Assembly: GCA_900540625.1 (NCBI GenBank)
Contig: UQGP01000007.1
Span: 1-64,000, forward strand
Source: an uncultured Porphyromonadaceae bacterium
Lineage (GTDB): Bacteria > Bacteroidota > Bacteroidia > Bacteroidales > Muribaculaceae
Direction of reading: 5' to 3'
Length of the DNA: 64,000 nt
Positions 8,993-17,946 of the stretch are shown here, piece after piece (the stretch's first letter is position 1; the number at the start of each line of letters is the position of its first letter). A program made the position numbers and the translations under genes. The notes beneath the pieces are model-generated. The model made no database searches, was not told the DNA's origin, and saw only the letters and a program-made list of their open reading frames with translations.

Positions 8993-9613
8993 ATGGAACT
9001 CGCAATATACACCCAAGAAGGAAAAGACACCGGTCGTAAGGCAGTCCTCAACGACGAGGTGTTCGCGATAGAGCCCAACGAGCACGTACTCTACCTCGCC
9101 GTAAAACAGTATCTTGCCAACCAGCGTCAGGGTACGCACAAATCCAAAGAGCGTAGCGAAGTGTCCGGCTCGACCCGCAAACTGCACAAACAGAAAGGCG
9201 GCGGCGGCTCCCGTATCGGCGATATCAACTCGCCCGTACTCGTAGGTGGTGGCCGTGTATTCGGTCCCCGTCCCCGTGACTACCGCTTCAAGCTCAACGC
9301 CAAGATGAAAGACCTCGCACGTCGCAGCGCTCTGTCCGCAAAGGCAGCCGACGGCCAAATCATCGTGGTCGAAGACATCAAGATCGACGCCCCCAAGACC
9401 AAAGAGTTTGTCAAGATAGCCAAAGCCCTCAATATCGAAGGCAAGAAGGCACTCGTGCTCAACGCCAGCATCGACCGCAATGTAGCCCTGTCGGCACGCA
9501 ACGTCCCCGGAGTCAACATCCTCCGCGCCGGCGATGCCAACACCTACGCACTGCTCAACAACAACGTAATCATCATTACCGAGAGCTCGCTCGAGACGGT
9601 AAACAAATTCTAA
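8993..9613 (+). CDS. rplD: 50S ribosomal protein L4
   Basis: Lines the nascent-peptide tunnel and in gammaproteobacteria represses the S10 operon. 206 residues. The tunnel-loop signature 'KLHKQKGGGGSRIGDINSP' and 'GGGRVFGPRPRDY' are present, as is the C-terminal 'VPGVNILRAGDANTYALL'. Two bases after rplC and twelve before rplW. Whether it autoregulates here cannot be read from the sequence. Confidence 0.97.
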   Translation: MELAIYTQEGKDTGRKAVLNDEVFAIEPNEHVLYLAVKQYLANQRQGTHKSKERSEVSGSTRKLHKQKGGGGSRIGDINSPVLVGGGRVFGPRPRDYRFKLNAKMKDLARRSALSAKAADGQIIVVEDIKIDAPKTKEFVKIAKALNIEGKKALVLNASIDRNVALSARNVPGVNILRAGDANTYALLNNNVIIITESSLETVNKF

Positions 9614-9625
9614 GGAGGAACAACA

Positions 9626-9916
9626 ATGGATATAATGATCAAACCCATCATTACCGAGAAGGCTACCAAGCTTACCGAAAAGCACGGGACATACACCTTC
9701 CGCGTATCCCCCGAGGCAAACAAATACCAGATTAAGACCCTCGTAGAGCAAACATACGGCGTAAAAGTCGTCAACGTCAACACAGCCGTAGTCCGCGGCA
9801 AAAACAAATCCCGCTGGACTCGTACCGGTCTTCTGCGCGGCAAAACAGCCCAGTGGAAGAAAGCCTTCGTGAATGTCGCAGACGGCCAGACCATAGACTT
9901 CTTTAGCAACATCTAA
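9626..9916 (+). CDS. rplW: 50S ribosomal protein L23
   Basis: Sits at the tunnel exit and is the docking point for trigger factor and SRP. 96 residues, beginning MDIMIKPIITEKATKL, with 'YTFRVSPEANKYQIKTLVE' and the basic 'GKNKSRWTRTGLLRGK' loop. A purine-rich AGGAGG sequence (9613-9618) precedes it, one of the few Shine-Dalgarno-like sites in this operon, about 7 bases before the ATG. Confidence 0.96.
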   Translation: MDIMIKPIITEKATKLTEKHGTYTFRVSPEANKYQIKTLVEQTYGVKVVNVNTAVVRGKNKSRWTRTGLLRGKTAQWKKAFVNVADGQTIDFFSNI

Positions 9917-9922
9917 CATAAA

Positions 9923-10750
9923 ATGGCAGTAAGAAAATTCAAGCCCACCACCCCCGGGCAACGACACAAAGTTATCGGTGTATTCAAAGGTACCATCACT
10001 GCTACTACACCGGAGAAATCTCTTACAGTCGGTAAACGCGCCAGCGGCGGTCGCAACGCCGAAGGCCACCTCACCTCCCGATACCTGGGCGGTGGTCACA
10101 AACGCAAATACCGTATCATAGACTTTAAGAGAAACAAAGACGGCGTACCCGCCGTAGTCAAGAGCATCGAATACGACCCCAACCGCTCGGCACGCATCGC
10201 CCTGCTGTACTACGTCGACGGTGCCAAAGCGTACATCATCGCACCCAACGGCCTCGAAGTCGGCACCACCGTGGTTTCCGGCGAAGACGTGGCTCCCGAA
10301 GTAGGCAACTGCCTGCCCCTGGGTAAGATACCCGTAGGTACGCTGGTACACAACATCGAGCTCCGTCCCGGCCAGGGCGCATTCATCGCCCGCAGTGCCG
10401 GCACCTTCGCCCAGATTGTGTCACGCGAAGGCAACTATGCTATTATCAAACTTCCTTCGGGCGAAACCCGCAAGATTCTTGCCACTTGCCGTGCAACCGT
10501 CGGCGTGGTAGGCAACAGCGAACACTCGCTCGAACGTTCCGGTAAAGCCGGCCGCTCGCGCTGGCTCGGACGTCGTCCGCGCAACCGCGGCGTGGTTATG
10601 AACCCTGTCGACCACCCCATGGGTGGTGGTGAAGGCCGCGCTTCTGGTGGACATCCCCGCTCACGCAAGGGGCTCTACGCTAAAGGTCTCAAGACCCGTG
10701 CGCCCAAGAAGCACTCTTCGAAGTACATCATTGAGAGAAGAAAGAAGTAA
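9923..10750 (+). CDS. rplB: 50S ribosomal protein L2
   Basis: Needed for subunit joining and peptidyl transferase activity. 275 residues, starting MAVRKFKPTTPGQRHK. The C-terminal 'VDHPMGGGEGRASGGHPRS' loop with the conserved His is present. Six bases after rplW, 21 before rpsS. Confidence 0.98.
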   Translation: MAVRKFKPTTPGQRHKVIGVFKGTITATTPEKSLTVGKRASGGRNAEGHLTSRYLGGGHKRKYRIIDFKRNKDGVPAVVKSIEYDPNRSARIALLYYVDGAKAYIIAPNGLEVGTTVVSGEDVAPEVGNCLPLGKIPVGTLVHNIELRPGQGAFIARSAGTFAQIVSREGNYAIIKLPSGETRKILATCRATVGVVGNSEHSLERSGKAGRSRWLGRRPRNRGVVMNPVDHPMGGGEGRASGGHPRSRKGLYAKGLKTRAPKKHSSKYIIERRKK

Positions 10751-10771
10751 TCAGATAATCAGCATACACTT

Positions 10772-11041
10772 ATGAGCCGTTCCCTAAAAAAAGGACCCTT
10801 TATCTCCGTAAAACTGGAGAAAAAAGTCGCCGATATGGACGCCACCGGTAAGAAGAACGTCATCAAGACGTGGAGCCGCGCATCCATGATCGCTCCCGAG
10901 TTCGTAGGTCATACCTTCGCCGTACACAACGGTAACAAGTTTATCCCCGTGTACGTCACCGAAAATATGGTAGGCCACAAGCTCGGCGAATTCGCCCCCA
11001 CCCGCACATTCCGCGGACACGCCGGCAACAAGAAAAAATAA
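10772..11041 (+). CDS. rpsS: 30S ribosomal protein S19
   Basis: Small-subunit head protein next to S13. 89 residues, MSRSLKKGPFISVKLEKK, with 'TWSRASMIAPEFVGHTFAVH' and 'GHKLGEFAPTRTFRGH' matching the family. It is followed by an unusually long 243-base spacer before rplV, which holds a hairpin. Confidence 0.97.
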   Translation: MSRSLKKGPFISVKLEKKVADMDATGKKNVIKTWSRASMIAPEFVGHTFAVHNGNKFIPVYVTENMVGHKLGEFAPTRTFRGHAGNKKK

Positions 11042-11060
11042 TCCGGCGACCGCGGCGGCA

Positions 11061-11084
11061 GCCGTTCACCGAATAAGGTGACGG
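11061..11084 (+). other. hairpin in the rpsS-rplV spacer
   Basis: GCCGTTCACC, loop GAATAA, GGTGACGGC: nine pairs with one bulged T, no U tract. The rest of the 243-base spacer is GC-rich and shows no gene (the two overlapping frames have no family character). Confidence 0.55.
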
Positions 11085-11284
11085 CACCGTGCAGCGGCGG
11101 CAGCCAAGGCCGGTATCGGTCGCGCAGTTGCACTCCAACGTAAGCCAGCCTTCCTCGGCGAGTACCCCGGAGACACAGCGCCACCACCGATGCCCGAAAA
11201 GACAACCGACCGCGACGGAACACCGCCGCACCCCAACATCCAAAACAACAAAAACAGAACCCGCCAAAACAACAGCATAACACA

Positions 11285-11692
11285 ATGGGTAAAAGAAAAA
11301 AAGAAGCAGCCGACAAGATTAAGGAAGTCAAGAATGTGACCGCCTTTGCTCGACTCAACAACGTGCCTTCTTCCCCCCGCAAGATGCGCCTCGTGGCCGA
11401 TATGGTACGTGGCAAAGAAGTTTTCCGCGCCTTAGGTCTGCTCAAGTTCTCCAATAAGGAGGCTGCCGGACGTCTCGAAAAACTCCTGCGCTCGGCCATC
11501 GCCAACTGGGAAGCAAAGAACGAAGAGAAGGCAGAAGCCGGTGTACTCTGCGTCAAAACCATACACGTAGACTGCGCACCGATGCTCAAACGCCTTCGCA
11601 CAGCGCCCCAAGGACGCGGCTACCGCATCCGCAAGCGTTCCAACCACGTTACTATCATCGTAGACCGTATCAACCAAAACACAGAAGCATAA
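11285..11692 (+). CDS. rplV: 50S ribosomal protein L22
   Basis: Tunnel-wall protein; its extended loop reaches the constriction where macrolides bind. 135 residues. After a Lys-rich N-terminus (MGKRKKEAADKIKE) comes the family core 'VPSSPRKMRLVADMVRGKEV', and the loop 'CAPMLKRLRTAPQGRGYRIR' is complete. Ends three bases before rpsC. Confidence 0.96.
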   Translation: MGKRKKEAADKIKEVKNVTAFARLNNVPSSPRKMRLVADMVRGKEVFRALGLLKFSNKEAAGRLEKLLRSAIANWEAKNEEKAEAGVLCVKTIHVDCAPMLKRLRTAPQGRGYRIRKRSNHVTIIVDRINQNTEA

Positions 11693-11695
11693 ACC

Positions 11696-12430
11696 ATGGG
11701 ACAGAAAGTTAATCCTATCAGCAACCGCCTCGGCATCATCCGCGGCTGGGATTCGAACTGGTACGGCGGCAAGAAATACGGCGACACCATCTTAGAAGAC
11801 TCGCGCCTTCGCCGCTACCTCGACGTCCGCTTGGCCAAATGCTCGGTATCCCGCATTGTCATCGAACGCACCCTCAAGCTCGTGACCATAACAGTATGCA
11901 CCTCGCGCCCCGGCCTGATTATCGGCAAAGGCGGCAGCGAAGTCGAGAAACTCAAGGAAGAGCTTAAGAAAATCACCGACAAGGACGTACAAATCAACAT
12001 CTTCGAGGTAAAACGCCCCGAAATGGACGCCCAAATCGTGGCAGCCAACATCGCGCGTCAAATCGAAGGCAAGATTGCCTACCGCCGCGCCGTCAAGATG
12101 GCCGTGGCATCGACCATGCGAGCAGGCGCCGAGGGTATTAAGGTACAGGTCAGCGGCCGTCTCAACGGCGCCGAAATGGCCCGCAGCGAAATGTTCAAGG
12201 AAGGCCGTACGCCCCTGCACACTCTGCGTGCCGACATCGACTACGCACTCGTAGAAGCCCACACCAAAGTCGGCGTTGTCGGCGTCAAGGTATGGATCTG
12301 CCGTGGCGAAGTCTATGGCAAACGTGACCTGGCTCCCTCGTTCACACAGGCCTCCAAAGATAACCGCCCCGCCGGAGCACCGGCAGGACGTCGCGGAGGC
12401 TTCCGCCGCGGTGCCAAGAACCCCCGTTAA
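11696..12430 (+). CDS. rpsC: 30S ribosomal protein S3
   Basis: Part of the mRNA entry channel. 244 residues, MGQKVNPISNRLGIIRGW; KH domain with 'PGLIIGKGGSEVEKLKEEL' and C-terminal S3 domain with 'YALVEAHTKVGVVGVKVWI'. A basic Gly/Arg-rich tail ends the protein. Confidence 0.97.
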   Translation: MGQKVNPISNRLGIIRGWDSNWYGGKKYGDTILEDSRLRRYLDVRLAKCSVSRIVIERTLKLVTITVCTSRPGLIIGKGGSEVEKLKEELKKITDKDVQINIFEVKRPEMDAQIVAANIARQIEGKIAYRRAVKMAVASTMRAGAEGIKVQVSGRLNGAEMARSEMFKEGRTPLHTLRADIDYALVEAHTKVGVVGVKVWICRGEVYGKRDLAPSFTQASKDNRPAGAPAGRRGGFRRGAKNPR

Positions 12431-12484
12431 GGCATAGCAAGCGGAGACCAACACAAAAGTTAACAACATCCAACACAAACGACA

Positions 12485-12916
12485 ATGTTACAACCTAAGA
12501 AAACCAAATTCCGCCGTTCACAAAAAGGCCGCATGAAAGGTAATGCCCAGCGTGGCAACCAGCTCGCCTTCGGCTCCTTTGGTATAAAGACCCTTGAATC
12601 CAAATGGATCACCGGTCGCCAGATAGAGGCTGCTCGTATCGCCGTGACCCGCTACATGCAGCGTCAGGGTCAGATTTGGATACGCATCTTCCCCGATAAG
12701 CCCATCACCAAGAAACCTGCCGAAGTCCGCATGGGTAAAGGTAAAGGTTCGCCCGAAGGCTTCGTAGCACCCGTTACGCCCGGTCGTATGATTATCGAGG
12801 TCGAAGGCGTAAGCTACGAAATCGCAAAGGAAGCACTGCGCCTTGCAGCCCAGAAGCTCCCCGTAGTCACCAAGTTCGTAGTCGCACGCGACTATGATCC
12901 CAGCCAGAACATCTAA
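12485..12916 (+). CDS. rplP: 50S ribosomal protein L16
   Basis: Binds near the A site and helps position tRNA. 143 residues, MLQPKKTKFRRSQKGRMKG. Signatures 'RIFPDKPITKKPAEVRMGKG' and 'GSPEGFVAPVTPGRMI' are present; the latter includes the conserved loop carrying the Arg that is hydroxylated in some bacteria (modification not visible here). Confidence 0.97.
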   Translation: MLQPKKTKFRRSQKGRMKGNAQRGNQLAFGSFGIKTLESKWITGRQIEAARIAVTRYMQRQGQIWIRIFPDKPITKKPAEVRMGKGKGSPEGFVAPVTPGRMIIEVEGVSYEIAKEALRLAAQKLPVVTKFVVARDYDPSQNI

Positions 12917-12932
12917 AAGTCAGCACGCCACT

Positions 12933-13142
12933 ATGAAACAGCAAGAAATCAAAGAAATGGCGACCGCCGACCTGCGCGCACGCCTCGCACAGATGGAGAA
13001 AGACTACCGCCAGCTCACCATCAACCACGCCGTAACGCCTTTGGATAACCCCGCAAAGATTACAGCCGACCGTCGTGCCATTGCACGTGTGAAGACCGAA
13101 CTTCGCGCTCGCGAAATCCAGGAAGCAAAAGCTGAGAAATAA
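12933..13142 (+). CDS. rpmC: 50S ribosomal protein L29
   Basis: Small two-helix protein at the tunnel exit beside L23. 69 residues from MKQQEIKEMATADLRARLAQ; the frame is open 13 codons further upstream, but that overlaps rplP and lacks family character. Followed by rpsQ after 49 bases in the standard L16-L29-S17 order. Confidence 0.94.
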   Translation: MKQQEIKEMATADLRARLAQMEKDYRQLTINHAVTPLDNPAKITADRRAIARVKTELRAREIQEAKAEK

Positions 13143-13191
13143 CTCCGGACATCCCCATCCAATGTTCCACAACAACTAACAACAGAAACAC

Positions 13192-13449
13192 ATGGAAAAA
13201 CGAAATCTTCGTAAAGAACGCATCGGGGTTGTTTCCAGCAATAAAGGCGACAAGACAATCACCGTGACCGTAAAATGGAAAGAGAAACACCCCATCTACG
13301 GCAAATTCGTGAACAAGACCAAGAAGTTCCACGCCCACGACGAGAAGAACGAGTGCTCTGTAGGTGACACCGTACGCCTTATGGAAACCCGTCCTATGAG
13401 CAAGACCAAGCGCTGGAGATTAGTAGAAATCATCGAAAAAGTTAAGTAA
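13192..13449 (+). CDS. rpsQ: 30S ribosomal protein S17
   Basis: Early 16S rRNA-binding OB-fold protein. 85 residues, MEKRNLRKERIGVVSSNKGD, with 'KTITVTVKWKEKHPIYGKFV' and 'GDTVRLMETRPMSKTKRWRL' as in the family. Five bases before rplN. Confidence 0.96.
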   Translation: MEKRNLRKERIGVVSSNKGDKTITVTVKWKEKHPIYGKFVNKTKKFHAHDEKNECSVGDTVRLMETRPMSKTKRWRLVEIIEKVK

Positions 13450-13454
13450 CGACA

Positions 13455-13820
13455 ATGATACAAACCGAAACAAGGCTCACTGTAGCCGACAACTCCGGCG
13501 CAAAAGAAGTACTGTGCATCCACGTACTTGGAGGTACAGGGCGCCGTTATGCTTCCGTAGGTGACATCATCGTAGTATCGGTGAAAAACGCACTGCCCGG
13601 TTCCGACGTCAAGAAAGGCACCGTCAGCAAAGCCGTCGTCGTACGCACCAAGAAGGAAATCCGCCGCGCCGACGGATCCTACATCCGCTTTGACGACAAC
13701 GCCTGCGTACTGCTCAACAACGCCGGCGAACTTCGTGGCACGCGTATCTTCGGACCGGTAGCCCGTGAGCTCCGTGCCACCAACATGAAAATCGTTTCAC
13801 TGGCACCCGAGGTGCTCTAA
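13455..13820 (+). CDS. rplN: 50S ribosomal protein L14
   Basis: Large-subunit protein at the subunit interface, also the target of the silencing factor RsfS. 121 residues, beginning MIQTETRLTVADNSGAKEVL, with 'GTRIFGPVARELR' near the end. Confidence 0.97.
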   Translation: MIQTETRLTVADNSGAKEVLCIHVLGGTGRRYASVGDIIVVSVKNALPGSDVKKGTVSKAVVVRTKKEIRRADGSYIRFDDNACVLLNNAGELRGTRIFGPVARELRATNMKIVSLAPEVL

Positions 13821-13853
13821 TCAAGCCTCGCGCCACCAAACACAAACAAGACA

Positions 13854-14174
13854 ATGAGCAAACAGCATATCAAAAAAGGCGACACCGTACAAGTGCTCGC
13901 CGGCGAAGACCGCGGCAAACAAGGACGCGTACTCGAAGTATTCGTCAAGAAAGACCGCGTAGTCGTCGAAGGCGTCAATGTAGTCACCAAGGCCACCAAG
14001 CCCTCGGCTCAGCATCCCCAGGGCGGTCTGGTGAAGAAAGAGGCCGGCATACATGTGAGCAACGTTGCCCTGCTCGACCCCAAGAGCGGTAAGCCCGTAC
14101 GCGTGGGCTTCCGTAAGAACGAGGCAGGCAAGACAGTCCGTTATTCCAAAAAATCAGGAGAGGAGATTAAATAA
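13854..14174 (+). CDS. rplX: 50S ribosomal protein L24
   Basis: Assembly-initiator protein with a KOW motif ('KKGDTVQVLAGEDRGKQGRV'). 106 residues from MSKQHIKKGD. Its final base is shared with the ATG of rplE (TAATG), so the two are translationally coupled. Confidence 0.96.
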   Translation: MSKQHIKKGDTVQVLAGEDRGKQGRVLEVFVKKDRVVVEGVNVVTKATKPSAQHPQGGLVKKEAGIHVSNVALLDPKSGKPVRVGFRKNEAGKTVRYSKKSGEEIK

Positions 14175-14725
14175 TGAGCACCACCACACTTCAGAAAGAC
14201 TACAAGGAGCGCATTATCCCCGCCCTTGAGAAAGAGTTCAACTACACCACCGTCATGCAGGTGCCCCGCTTGGAGAAGATTGTCATCAATCAGGGCCTTG
14301 GTGAAGCTACTCAGGACCGCAAGATTATAGACACCGCCATCGCCGAACTCACCGCCATCACCGGTCAGAAAGCAGTGGCCACTCTGTCCAAGAAGGATAT
14401 CTCCAACTTCCACCTGCGTAAGAAGATGCCCGTAGGCGTACGCGTGACCCTTCGTCGCGAGCGTATGTACGAATTCCTCGAGCGTCTGGTGCGCGTGGCT
14501 CTGCCCCGTATCCGTGACTTCAAGGGTATCGAAGGCAAGCTTGACGGCCGCGGCAATTACACCCTTGGCATTACCGAGCAGATTATCTTCCCCGAGATCA
14601 ACATCGACGCCATCAGCAAGCTCCTTGGTATGAACATCACTTTCGTGACTTCCGCCAAGACCGATGCCGAAGGCTACGCTCTGCTCAAGCACTTCGGACT
14701 TCCCTTCAAGAACGCCAAAAACTAA
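14174..14725 (+). CDS. rplE: 50S ribosomal protein L5
   Basis: Binds 5S rRNA and contacts the P-site tRNA. 183 residues with 'PRLEKIVINQGLGEA', 'KKMPVGVRVTLRRERMYEFL' and 'GNYTLGITEQIIFPEI'. The start overlaps the rplX stop by one base. Confidence 0.97.
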   Translation: MSTTTLQKDYKERIIPALEKEFNYTTVMQVPRLEKIVINQGLGEATQDRKIIDTAIAELTAITGQKAVATLSKKDISNFHLRKKMPVGVRVTLRRERMYEFLERLVRVALPRIRDFKGIEGKLDGRGNYTLGITEQIIFPEINIDAISKLLGMNITFVTSAKTDAEGYALLKHFGLPFKNAKN

Positions 14726-14746
14726 CCCCCGCACAAACACAGCATA

Positions 14747-15052
14747 ATGGCAAAAGAATCAATGAAAGCGCGCGAAGTAAAGCGCGCACGCCTCGTCCAG
14801 AAATACGCTGAGCGTAAAGCTGCCCTGCGTCTCCAGGCCAAAGAACTCGCCAAGCAAGGCGAAAGCGCCTACGAGATTTACCAGCAGCTTCAACGCCTGC
14901 CCAAGAACGCGTCCAGCATCCGTATGCACAATCGCTGCTCCATCACCGGACGTCCCAAGGGCTATATGCGCCAGTTCGGCATTTCGCGTATACAATTCCG
15001 CGAGATGGCCTCTGCCGGCCTGATCCCCGGCGTTAAGAAAGCCAGCTGGTAA
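14747..15052 (+). CDS. rpsN: 30S ribosomal protein S14, zinc-free form
   Basis: Small-subunit head protein. 101 residues; it is the long form that lacks the two CxxC zinc pairs and keeps the signature 'RCSITGRPKGYMRQFGISR'. An imperfect GC-rich hairpin (15057-15104) follows in a 196-base spacer before rpsH. Confidence 0.96.
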   Translation: MAKESMKAREVKRARLVQKYAERKAALRLQAKELAKQGESAYEIYQQLQRLPKNASSIRMHNRCSITGRPKGYMRQFGISRIQFREMASAGLIPGVKKASW

Positions 15053-15056
15053 CCGT

Positions 15057-15104
15057 CCGGCGCCGTCGCGGGAACGACCCTGCGGCGGCCCGCGCGGACG
15101 CCGG
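15057..15104 (+). other. large GC-rich hairpin in the rpsN-rpsH spacer
   Basis: CCGGCGCCGTCGCGGG (15057-15072) pairs imperfectly with CCCGCGCGGACGCCGG (15089-15104). No U tract follows. The rest of the spacer is GC-rich up to 15180, then becomes AT-rich before rpsH. Confidence 0.55.
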
Positions 15105-15248
15105 TGCCGAAGCCAATCCCACCGCCTCATGCGGTTCCGCCCCTCCCTCCCCACCGCCGCCGGCTCACGGGTCGGTAGAGCAAACAAAGAAGACTCTTAG
15201 TATTAAATATTGTTGGGAACAACCCAATCAATTTAACAACAAACAAAA

Positions 15249-15647
15249 ATGACAGATCCCATTGCAGACTATCTGACAAGATTGAGGAACGCCATCAAAG
15301 CCAACCACCGCGTGGTGGAAGTGCCCGCCTCCAACATCAAGAAAGAGATCACCAAGATTCTCTTCGAGCAGGGCTACATCCTCAACTACAAATTCATCGA
15401 AGGGAATACCCCTGCAGGCGCTATCAAGATAGCCCTCAAGTACGATCCCGTAGACCGTGTCAACGCCATCAAGGCACTCAAGCGCGTATCGCGTCCGGGC
15501 CTGCGTCAATACACCGGCTACAAAGACATGCCCCGTGTGCTCAACGGACTTGGCATCGCCATCCTGTCCACCAGCAAAGGCGTGATGACCAACAAGCAAG
15601 CAGCCGAAGAAAAAATCGGCGGCGAAGTGTTATGCTACGTATACTAA
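15249..15647 (+). CDS. rpsH: 30S ribosomal protein S8
   Basis: Central-domain 16S rRNA binder; in Escherichia coli it represses the spc operon. 132 residues, MTDPIADYLTRLRNAIKANH, ending with 'GEVLCYVY' as usual. The 196-base spacer upstream would be the natural place for an S8-binding mimic, but I could not recognise one. Confidence 0.97.
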   Translation: MTDPIADYLTRLRNAIKANHRVVEVPASNIKKEITKILFEQGYILNYKFIEGNTPAGAIKIALKYDPVDRVNAIKALKRVSRPGLRQYTGYKDMPRVLNGLGIAILSTSKGVMTNKQAAEEKIGGEVLCYVY

Positions 15648-15669
15648 TCACTGAACAAAGCACACAGAC

Positions 15670-16224
15670 ATGTCACGTATAGGAAAAGCCCCCATAGCAA
15701 TACCCGCCGGCGTCACCGTTACGGTATCCGGCGAAAAAGTCACAGTCAAGGGTCCTAAGGGCACCCTCGAGCAGACCGTACACTCCGACCTCAGCGTCAA
15801 AGTTGAAGACGGACACGTAGTAGTAACCCGTCCCACCGACGACCGCGAACACCGCGCACAGCACGGGTTGTGGCGCGCACTGATTCACAATATGGTCGTA
15901 GGCGTGAGCGAAGGCTACCGCAAAGAAATGGAACTCGTAGGCGTAGGTTACCGCGCCACAGCTACAGGCCAAGTTCTGGAGCTGGCCCTCGGATACTCCC
16001 ACGCCATCTATATAAAGCTTCCCCCCGAGGTAAAGGTAGAGGCCAAGAGCGAGCGTAACAAGAACCCGCTGATCATCCTCGAAAGCGATGACAAGCAGCT
16101 TCTCGGCCAGGTATGCGCCAAGATTCGCTCTCTGCGCAAGCCCGAGCCTTACAAAGGCAAAGGTATCAAGTTTGTCGGCGAAATCATTCGTCGCAAGTCC
16201 GGTAAGAGCGCAAGCGCTAAATAA
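15670..16224 (+). CDS. rplF: 50S ribosomal protein L6
   Basis: Large-subunit protein near the factor-binding site. 184 residues, MSRIGKAPIAIPAGVTVTVS; two L6 domains, the second ending with 'EPYKGKGIKFVGEIIRRKSG'. Confidence 0.97.
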   Translation: MSRIGKAPIAIPAGVTVTVSGEKVTVKGPKGTLEQTVHSDLSVKVEDGHVVVTRPTDDREHRAQHGLWRALIHNMVVGVSEGYRKEMELVGVGYRATATGQVLELALGYSHAIYIKLPPEVKVEAKSERNKNPLIILESDDKQLLGQVCAKIRSLRKPEPYKGKGIKFVGEIIRRKSGKSASAK

Positions 16225-16282
16225 TATCCGGGCCATAGCTTAGCAACAACCTCACACAACCAACAAAAAACATCCTACCACA

Positions 16283-16627
16283 ATGGTAACTAAAATAGAA
16301 CGACGTAACAAAATCAAGACACGCATCCGCGGCAAAATCTCCGGCACAGCCCAGCGTCCGCGCATGACAGTGTTCCGCTCCAATAAGCAGATCTACGTAC
16401 AACTCGTAGACGACCTGGCAGGAGCCACACTGGTTGCAGCATCTTCGCGCAACCTCGACGTCCAAGGCGACAAGAAAACCGTCGCTGCAGAAGTCGGCAA
16501 AAAGATTGCCGAGAAGGCTTTGGCCGCCGGCATCACCGAAGTAGTATTTGACCGCAACGGATACCTCTTCCACGGTCGTGTTAAATCCCTGGCCGACGCC
16601 GCACGCGCTTGTGGCCTCAAATTCTAA
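16283..16627 (+). CDS. rplR: 50S ribosomal protein L18
   Basis: 5S rRNA-binding protein. 114 residues; 'RIRGKISGTAQRPRMTVFRS' and the C-terminal 'FDRNGYLFHGRVKSLADAAR' define the family. Eleven bases before rpsE. Confidence 0.96.
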   Translation: MVTKIERRNKIKTRIRGKISGTAQRPRMTVFRSNKQIYVQLVDDLAGATLVAASSRNLDVQGDKKTVAAEVGKKIAEKALAAGITEVVFDRNGYLFHGRVKSLADAARACGLKF

Positions 16628-16638
16628 AGACAACCATC

Positions 16639-17157
16639 ATGGCTAAAAGAAACAATCGAGTAAAAACTACAAGCGATCTTGAACTCAAAGACCGCTTAGT
16701 GGCCATCAACCGCGTCACCAAAGTAACCAAAGGTGGCCGCACCTTCACCTTCGCCGCCATCGTCGTTGTCGGTAACGAGAACGGCATCGTAGGCTGGGGC
16801 CTTGGTAAGGCCAACGAGGTACAGGCAGCCATCGCCAAGGGCGTAGAAGCAGCCAAGAAAAACCTCGTACGTGTACCTGTACACAAAGGCACCATTCCCC
16901 ACGAGCAGGAAGCCAAATTCAGCGGCTCGCGCATCATCCTCAAACCCGCTTCTACCGGTACCGGTGTGAAGGCCGGTGGTGCTATGCGTGCCGTCCTCGA
17001 GAGCGTAGGCGTGACCGACGTCCTTGCAAAGAGCAAAGGCTCGTCCAACCCCCACAACCTTGTGAAAGCTACCATCGCCGCCTTGTCCGAGATGCGTTCG
17101 CCCGCACAGGTAGCGCAGAACCGCGGCATCACCGTCGAAAAAGTTTTCCGCGGCTAA
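16639..17157 (+). CDS. rpsE: 30S ribosomal protein S5
   Basis: Part of the mRNA entry tunnel and involved in translational accuracy. 172 residues from MAKRNNRVKTTSDLELKD; the frame extends ten codons upstream into rplR, but the family starts here. 'VVVGNENGIVGWGLGKANEV' and 'RSPAQVAQNRGITVEKVF' are characteristic. Confidence 0.97.
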   Translation: MAKRNNRVKTTSDLELKDRLVAINRVTKVTKGGRTFTFAAIVVVGNENGIVGWGLGKANEVQAAIAKGVEAAKKNLVRVPVHKGTIPHEQEAKFSGSRIILKPASTGTGVKAGGAMRAVLESVGVTDVLAKSKGSSNPHNLVKATIAALSEMRSPAQVAQNRGITVEKVFRG

Positions 17158-17219
17158 GACACCCAAGCCCGCAGCCCTGAGCCCGGGCAAAGTCACACAA
17201 AACTACAAAACACCAGACA

Positions 17220-17399
17220 ATGGCACAGATAAAAATTACACAGACCAAGAGCCGCATCAACTGCCCGGCAGTACAGAAGCGCACTCTTGACGCCTTAGGC
17301 CTGCGCAAGATGAACCACACCGTGGTTAAGGAAGACACCCCCTCCATCCGCGGTATGGTACAGAAGGTACACCACCTTGTAACCGTCACTGAGGCCTGA
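17220..17399 (+). CDS. rpmD: 50S ribosomal protein L30
   Basis: Small large-subunit protein. 59 residues, MAQIKITQTKSRINCPAVQK, then 'TLDALGLRKMNHTVVKED' and 'IRGMVQKVHHLVTV', all typical of L30. Lies between rpsE and rplO in the standard spc order. A strong hairpin follows. Confidence 0.95.
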   Translation: MAQIKITQTKSRINCPAVQKRTLDALGLRKMNHTVVKEDTPSIRGMVQKVHHLVTVTEA

Positions 17400-17417
17400 T
17401 AAAGGAGACCGTCCGGT

Positions 17418-17441
17418 CCGCCGGGGAAAACACCCCGGCGG
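17418..17441 (+). other. perfect hairpin in the rpmD-rplO spacer
   Basis: CCGCCGGGG, loop AAAACA, CCCCGGCGG: nine GC-only pairs. No U tract, and secY and others follow with no promoter seen, so it is unlikely to stop transcription fully. Confidence 0.65.
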
Positions 17442-17493
17442 CGGGACAACTCCAAAAACAACATAACCAACACCCCCATAATAGTAAACAACA

Positions 17494-17940
17494 ATGGACT
17501 TAAGCAACATACAACCCGCCATCGGCTCGGTACGCACCAAGACTCGCGTAGGTCGCGGCCAGGGTTCCGGCAAGGGCGGCACATCCACACGCGGACACAA
17601 AGGTGCCAAATCGCGTTCGGGTTACAAACGTAAAATCGGTTTCGAAGGTGGTCAGATGCCTCTGCAACGTCGTCTTCCCAAGTGGGGCTTCAAGAGCCTT
17701 AATCGCGTAGAGTACAAGGCTATCAACCTCGATGTAATCCAAACACTTGCCGAGGGCAAAAACCTTGATAAGGTGACCATCGCCGACCTTCGTGTAGCCG
17801 GATTGGCCGGCCGCAACCAGCTGGTCAAGATACTCGCCGGCGGCGAAATCTCCAAAGCCGTAACCGTCGAGGCCAACGCATTCTCACAGGCAGCCCAGAA
17901 GGCCATCGAGGCCGCAGGCGGCGCTGTCGTCAAAGCATAA
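17494..17940 (+). CDS. rplO: 50S ribosomal protein L15
   Basis: Late-assembly large-subunit protein. 148 residues, with the Gly-rich signature 'GRGQGSGKGGTSTRGHKGAK' and 'GFEGGQMPLQRRLPKWGFKS'. Ends six bases before secY. Confidence 0.97.
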   Translation: MDLSNIQPAIGSVRTKTRVGRGQGSGKGGTSTRGHKGAKSRSGYKRKIGFEGGQMPLQRRLPKWGFKSLNRVEYKAINLDVIQTLAEGKNLDKVTIADLRVAGLAGRNQLVKILAGGEISKAVTVEANAFSQAAQKAIEAAGGAVVKA

Positions 17941-17946
17941 CACAAT